Part shown: piece after piece, positions 60,742-64,000 of the stretch
How positions within the stretch are numbered: the stretch's first letter is position 1
Layout: each line of letters opens with the position of its first letter
Assembly (NCBI RefSeq): GCF_040049275.1
Contig: NZ_JBDZDT010000005.1
Coordinates: 310,001-374,000, forward strand
Source: Aquabacter sp040049275
Lineage (GTDB): Bacteria > Pseudomonadota > Alphaproteobacteria > Rhizobiales > Xanthobacteraceae
Reading direction: 5' to 3'
Length of the DNA: 64,000 bases
The notes under the pieces: model-generated
The model's input: the letters and a program-made list of their open reading frames with translations, nothing else
Told to the model about the DNA's origin: nothing
Databases searched by the model: none
Program-made: the position numbers and the translations under genes

Positions 60742-61236
60742 ATGGCTGATTCCGTAGCACCGAAGGAACGCGTCAACATCCGTTACCGCCCCGCCACGGG
60801 CAATGCGAAGGAGGAAGTGGAGCTTCCCCTCAAGCTCCTCGTGGTCGGCGACTTCACGCAGAAGCCCGATGAACGCCCCGTTGAGGAGCGTGACCTCGTC
60901 AACATCAACAAGGACAATTTTGACGAGGTCCTGAAGGGCCAGAAACTCAACATGGACCTCTCGGTCGACAACAAGCTGAGCGACGAGGGCCAGGACGAGA
61001 AGATGTCCGTGAGCCTGAAGTTCGACCGGCTGAAGGATTTCGAGCCCGAGGCGGTGGTCAAGCAGGTCCCCGAGCTGCAGAAGCTCCTGGAACTGCGCGA
61101 GGCGCTGGTGGCTCTGAAGGGCCCCCTCGGCAACATCCCCGCCTTCCGCAAGATGATCCAGAGCGTGATCGAGGACGATGCCGCGCGTCAGCGCTTCCTG
61201 TCCGAAGTCACCGACACCACCGAAAACAAGGGCTGA
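60742..61236 (+). CDS. tssB: Type VI sheath protein TssB
   Basis: Small subunit of the contractile sheath that pairs with TssC. The 164-aa product has KERVNIRYRPATGNAKEEVE, LPLKLLVVGDFTQKPDERPV and LSVDNKL, all family-typical. The sheath-handle region is the C-terminal half (LKGPLGNIPAFRKMIQSVIE). GGGGGAGAAGGAC before the ATG is a strong ribosome-binding site. Confidence 0.96.
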   Translation: MADSVAPKERVNIRYRPATGNAKEEVELPLKLLVVGDFTQKPDERPVEERDLVNINKDNFDEVLKGQKLNMDLSVDNKLSDEGQDEKMSVSLKFDRLKDFEPEAVVKQVPELQKLLELREALVALKGPLGNIPAFRKMIQSVIEDDAARQRFLSEVTDTTENKG

Positions 61237-61281
61237 TCGATCGGGCGAACCCCGCGGTCGAGACGTTCGGAGATACGATCA

Positions 61282-62769
61282 ATGAGCACACCTGAAACCG
61301 CAGCCGAAGCCTCGGCCGGGTCGGCGACCCTCGCGGAATCCTCCATGCTGGATCAGATCCTGCTGGAGACCAAGCTGCGCCCAACCGATGAAGGCTATGA
61401 CGTCGCCCGCCGCGGCGTCGCAGCCTTCGTTTCGGAATTGCTGAAGCCCACCCGCGGCGACGAGAAGGTCAACAGCGCGATCGTCGACCAGATGATCGCC
61501 ACCATCGACCAGAAGCTGTCCTCCCAGCTCGATGCCATCTTCCACACCGAGGCGTTCCAGCAGATGGAATCCTCCTGGCGTGGATTGAAGTTCCTGGTCG
61601 ACCGCACGGATTTCCGCCAGAACATCAAGGTGGAAATGCTTTCGGTTGCGAAGGACGACCTGCTGGCCGACTTCGATGACGCGCCGGAAATCGTCCGTTC
61701 CGGTCTCTACAAGCATGTCTACACGGCGGAATATGGCCAGTTCGGCGGCCAGCCCCTCGGCGCAGTGATCACCAATTATGATTACGGCCCGGGCGCCCAG
61801 GACATGAAGCTGCTGAACTACATGGCCAGCGTCGGCGCCATGTCGCACGCTCCGGTCATCGGCGCTGCCTCGACCGAAATGTTCGGCGTCGATTCTTTTG
61901 AGGAAATGCCGAACCTCAAGGACCTTCAGTCCATCTTCGAAGGCCCGAAATACGCCAAGTGGAACAGCTTCCGGCAGAGCGAAGACGCCCGCTATGTGGG
62001 CCTCACCGCTCCCCGCTTCCTCCTGCGCCTGCCCTATGGCCAGGACAGCAACCCGGTGAAGTCGTTCAACTATTCGGAAGCGTCCGCCGGCAGCACCCAG
62101 AACTATCTGTGGGGCAATGCAGCGTTCGCCTTCGCCACCCGCCTCACCGAGAGCTTCGCCAATTTCCGCTGGTGCCCGAACATCATCGGTCCCCAGTCGG
62201 GTGGCGCGGTGGAAAACCTGCCCCTGCACACGTACGAATCCATGGGTCAGCTGCAGAGCAAGATCCCCACGGAAACCCTCATCTCCGACCGGCGCGAATA
62301 CGAGCTGGCCGAGCAGGGCTTCATCGCCCTGACCATGCGCAAGGGCACGGACAACGCGTCCTTCTTCTCCGCCAACTCGGTGCAGAAGCCGAAATTCTTC
62401 GGCAACAGCGAGGAAGGCAAGGCGGCCGAGCTCAACTACAAGCTCGGCACGCAGCTGCCTTACATGTTCATCATCAACCGCCTGGCGCACTACATCAAAG
62501 TGCTCCAGCGCGAGAACATCGGCAGCTGGAAGACCCGCGTGGAGCTCGAGACCGAGCTCAACAAGTGGATCCGGCAGTACGTGGCGGACCAGGAGAACCC
62601 CTCCGCCGACGTGCGCTCCCGCCGGCCTCTGCGCGCGGCGCAGATCAACGTGGAAGACGTCGAGGGCGAGCCCGGCTGGTATCGCGTTTCGATGGCGGTT
62701 CAGCCCCACTTCAAATATATGGGCGCTGACTTCACCCTCACCCTCAAGGGCAAGCTCGACAAGTCTTGA
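61282..62769 (+). CDS. tssC: Type VI sheath protein TssC
   Basis: Large sheath subunit, 495 aa. It contains TEAFQQMESSWRGLKFLVDR, ADFDDAPEIVRSGLYKHVYT, the central QPLGAVITNYDYGPGAQDMK and KWIRQYVADQENPSADVRSR, all conserved. Length is normal, and only one tssC gene is present. It follows tssB by 45 bases and is followed by an intrinsic terminator. Confidence 0.97.
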   Translation: MSTPETAAEASAGSATLAESSMLDQILLETKLRPTDEGYDVARRGVAAFVSELLKPTRGDEKVNSAIVDQMIATIDQKLSSQLDAIFHTEAFQQMESSWRGLKFLVDRTDFRQNIKVEMLSVAKDDLLADFDDAPEIVRSGLYKHVYTAEYGQFGGQPLGAVITNYDYGPGAQDMKLLNYMASVGAMSHAPVIGAASTEMFGVDSFEEMPNLKDLQSIFEGPKYAKWNSFRQSEDARYVGLTAPRFLLRLPYGQDSNPVKSFNYSEASAGSTQNYLWGNAAFAFATRLTESFANFRWCPNIIGPQSGGAVENLPLHTYESMGQLQSKIPTETLISDRREYELAEQGFIALTMRKGTDNASFFSANSVQKPKFFGNSEEGKAAELNYKLGTQLPYMFIINRLAHYIKVLQRENIGSWKTRVELETELNKWIRQYVADQENPSADVRSRRPLRAAQINVEDVEGEPGWYRVSMAVQPHFKYMGADFTLTLKGKLDKS

Positions 62770-62791
62770 TCCTTTAAGAGTGACTTTCTGG

Positions 62792-62815
62792 AAGGCGGGC
62801 TTCGGCCCGCCTTTT
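62792..62815 (+). terminator. Intrinsic terminator within the type VI operon
   Basis: AAGGCGGGC-TTCG-GCCCGCCTT is a perfect 9-bp stem with a stable UUCG loop, followed by TT; the T-run spans four bases. It begins 23 bases after the tssC stop and should make tssE and tssF less expressed than the sheath genes. Confidence 0.7.
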
Positions 62816-62840
62816 CCGGTTTCCCGGGGACGGCACCGCC

Positions 62841-63275
62841 ATGACCCATCGCACACTCATGGAACGTCTCATCGAAGCCGATGATACGCCGCCCATCGCT
62901 TCGTCCGACGCGCCTTCCAGCGGCACGTCGGAAATGAATGAGCTGATGACCAGCATCCTGAAGAATCTTCGCAACGTGCTCAATTCGCGCGCGAACTGCT
63001 GCCAGTCCCGCCCGGACTTCGGCATGCCGGACTTCAACGACCTTGCCGGAAAATTTCCCGATGCACTTGGCATCATCGCCTCGTCGGTGCGCACGCAGAT
63101 CGAGATGTTCGAGCCCCGCCTCACCCAGGTCACCGTCAGCCACGTGCCGGACCGCAGCAATCCGTTGCGCCTCGCCTTCCGCATCCATGCGACCTTGATG
63201 CTGGATCACGGAACGCAGCGCCTGTCGTTCGACACGGTCCTCAACAATAACGGCTACGTGAACGTGAGCGACTAA
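62841..63275 (+). CDS. tssE: Type VI baseplate protein TssE
   Basis: Baseplate wedge protein of the gp25 family, 144 aa. The core SILKNLRNVLNSRANCCQSRP and DFGMPDFNDLAGKFPDALG match gp25-like lysozymes of the baseplate, and SFDTVLNNNGYVNVSD is the C-terminus. It lies 71 bases after tssC and 4 before tssF. Confidence 0.94.
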   Translation: MTHRTLMERLIEADDTPPIASSDAPSSGTSEMNELMTSILKNLRNVLNSRANCCQSRPDFGMPDFNDLAGKFPDALGIIASSVRTQIEMFEPRLTQVTVSHVPDRSNPLRLAFRIHATLMLDHGTQRLSFDTVLNNNGYVNVSD

Positions 63276-63279
63276 GCCC

Positions 63280-64000
63280 ATGGCACTCAACCGCTATTAC
63301 CAGGACGAACTGGCTTATCTCCGCGACCTCGGTGACATTTTCGCCCGCGAGAACCCGAAGCTCGCCGGCTTCCTCTCCCGCAAGGCCGCCGACCCCGACG
63401 TGGAACGGCTGCTGGAAGGCTTCGCCTTCCTCACCGCGACCCTGCGCCAGCGGCTCGACGACGACCTGCCCGAGCTGGTCCACGATCTTCTCCGGCTCAT
63501 CTGGCCGGCCTATCTCCAGCCGATCCCGCCGACCACCACCCTCTGCTTCCGCCAGGCGCCGGGGGGCGACGGCAGTGCGCTCAATGTGCCGCGGGGGACG
63601 CAGGTGCGCTCCCTTCCCGTCGACGGCACCAGCTGCCCCTTCACCACCTCCTTCGAACTTGCCGTCCTTCCGTTCGAGGTGCGGAACATCGCGCTGGAGA
63701 ACACCACCACCTCCGCCGAGGTCGCCCTCGATCTCGATTGCCTCCCCCAGACCTCCTTCGCGACGCTGGCCACCTATCCTCTGCGCTTCCATTTCGCCGG
63801 CCAGGGCGATCCGGCCCAGGCGCGCAGCCTCTATCTCTGGATGCTGAAGCACCTCAGGCGCATCCAGGTGCGCAGCGGTGACCGGACGCTGCTGACCCTG
63901 CCGGCCTCCGCGATCAAGCCCGCCGGCTTTGCCCGCGAGGAAGCGGTGCTGGCGCAGCCGCAGAATGCGGTCGAGGGTTTCCGCCTGCTCCAGGAATATC
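63280..64000 (+). CDS. tssF: Type VI baseplate protein TssF, cut by window end
   Basis: Baseplate protein of about 600 aa; the first 240 residues are present. It starts MALNRYYQDELAYLRDLGDI and contains FARENPKLAGFLSRKAADPD, VERLLEGFAFLTATLRQRLD and LPELVHDLLRLIWPAYLQPI, the diagnostic N-terminal block. It follows tssE by four bases. Confidence 0.95.
   Translation, partial: MALNRYYQDELAYLRDLGDIFARENPKLAGFLSRKAADPDVERLLEGFAFLTATLRQRLDDDLPELVHDLLRLIWPAYLQPIPPTTTLCFRQAPGGDGSALNVPRGTQVRSLPVDGTSCPFTTSFELAVLPFEVRNIALENTTTSAEVALDLDCLPQTSFATLATYPLRFHFAGQGDPAQARSLYLWMLKHLRRIQVRSGDRTLLTLPASAIKPAGFAREEAVLAQPQNAVEGFRLLQEY

Overview
The window is GC-rich chromosomal DNA of an alphaproteobacterium, most likely order Hyphomicrobiales (Rhizobiales) and plausibly the Xanthobacteraceae. 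This rests on the S10-spc-alpha ribosomal order with adk after secY and no rpmJ or rpsD, short-form adenylate kinase, hflKC-DUF2065-degP linkage, a fumC/DUF4169/ribbon-helix-helix neighbourhood and TTGACG-type promoters. The genus is inference. No rRNA, tRNA, CRISPR array or intact insertion sequence was seen.

Region 1 (1-20.7 kb, all minus strand) is the translation supercluster. In transcription order it runs rpsL-rpsG-fusA-tuf, rpsJ to rpsQ, rplN to rplO, secY-adk, rpsM-rpsK-rpoA-rplQ, then a Do-family protease cut by the window edge. Two strong promoter matches (TTGACG, 17-nt spacer, TAG-type -10) lie before rpsL and before rpsM. GC-rich hairpins sit in several gaps. Region 2 (20.7-33.7 kb) is envelope and housekeeping: lemA with two TPM-domain genes, a ParB-like protein, fumC, DUF4169/RHH, hflK-hflC-DUF2065-degP, serB facing miaA, and an operon of an MsrQ-like heme membrane subunit with an unknown membrane protein. 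Region 3 (33.9-39.3 kb) holds a YdeP-type molybdopterin oxidoreductase, a small cysteine-rich secreted protein, an exported methyltransferase and an amino-acid/polyamine permease.

Region 4 (39.6-54.2 kb) looks like an acquired catabolic island. It abuts the decayed C-terminus of a sensor histidine kinase. It encodes a Rid-family protein, a fumarylacetoacetase-family enzyme, an FCD-GntR regulator, a short-chain dehydrogenase, a mannonate dehydratase, a DUF6282 metallohydrolase, a CUT1 sugar ABC transporter, an amidohydrolase-fold protein lacking the usual metal ligands, a mandelate-racemase-type enzyme with Asn at the position of Asp270, an SCP2-like protein, an alpha/beta hydrolase, the transporter ATPase and a second GntR regulator. 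Four copies of a TTGTTGGACAA-type site occur as two pairs, each about 63-64 bp apart, in the two divergent intergenic regions. They most simply form one regulon. The mannonate dehydratase suggests a uronate or uronate-conjugate substrate, but the full pathway is not recognisable. This is my best candidate for an undescribed system.

Region 5 (54.2-58.7 kb) has a PHB-depolymerase-type esterase, a ribbon-helix-helix regulator with a palindromic operator, a general-stress-like set (DUF892 ferritin-like protein behind an EcfG-like promoter, a small secreted protein, a glycine-zipper protein) and thyA. Region 6 (59.1 kb to the end) starts a type VI secretion operon, tssA-tssB-tssC-tssE-tssF, with an intrinsic terminator between tssC and tssE.
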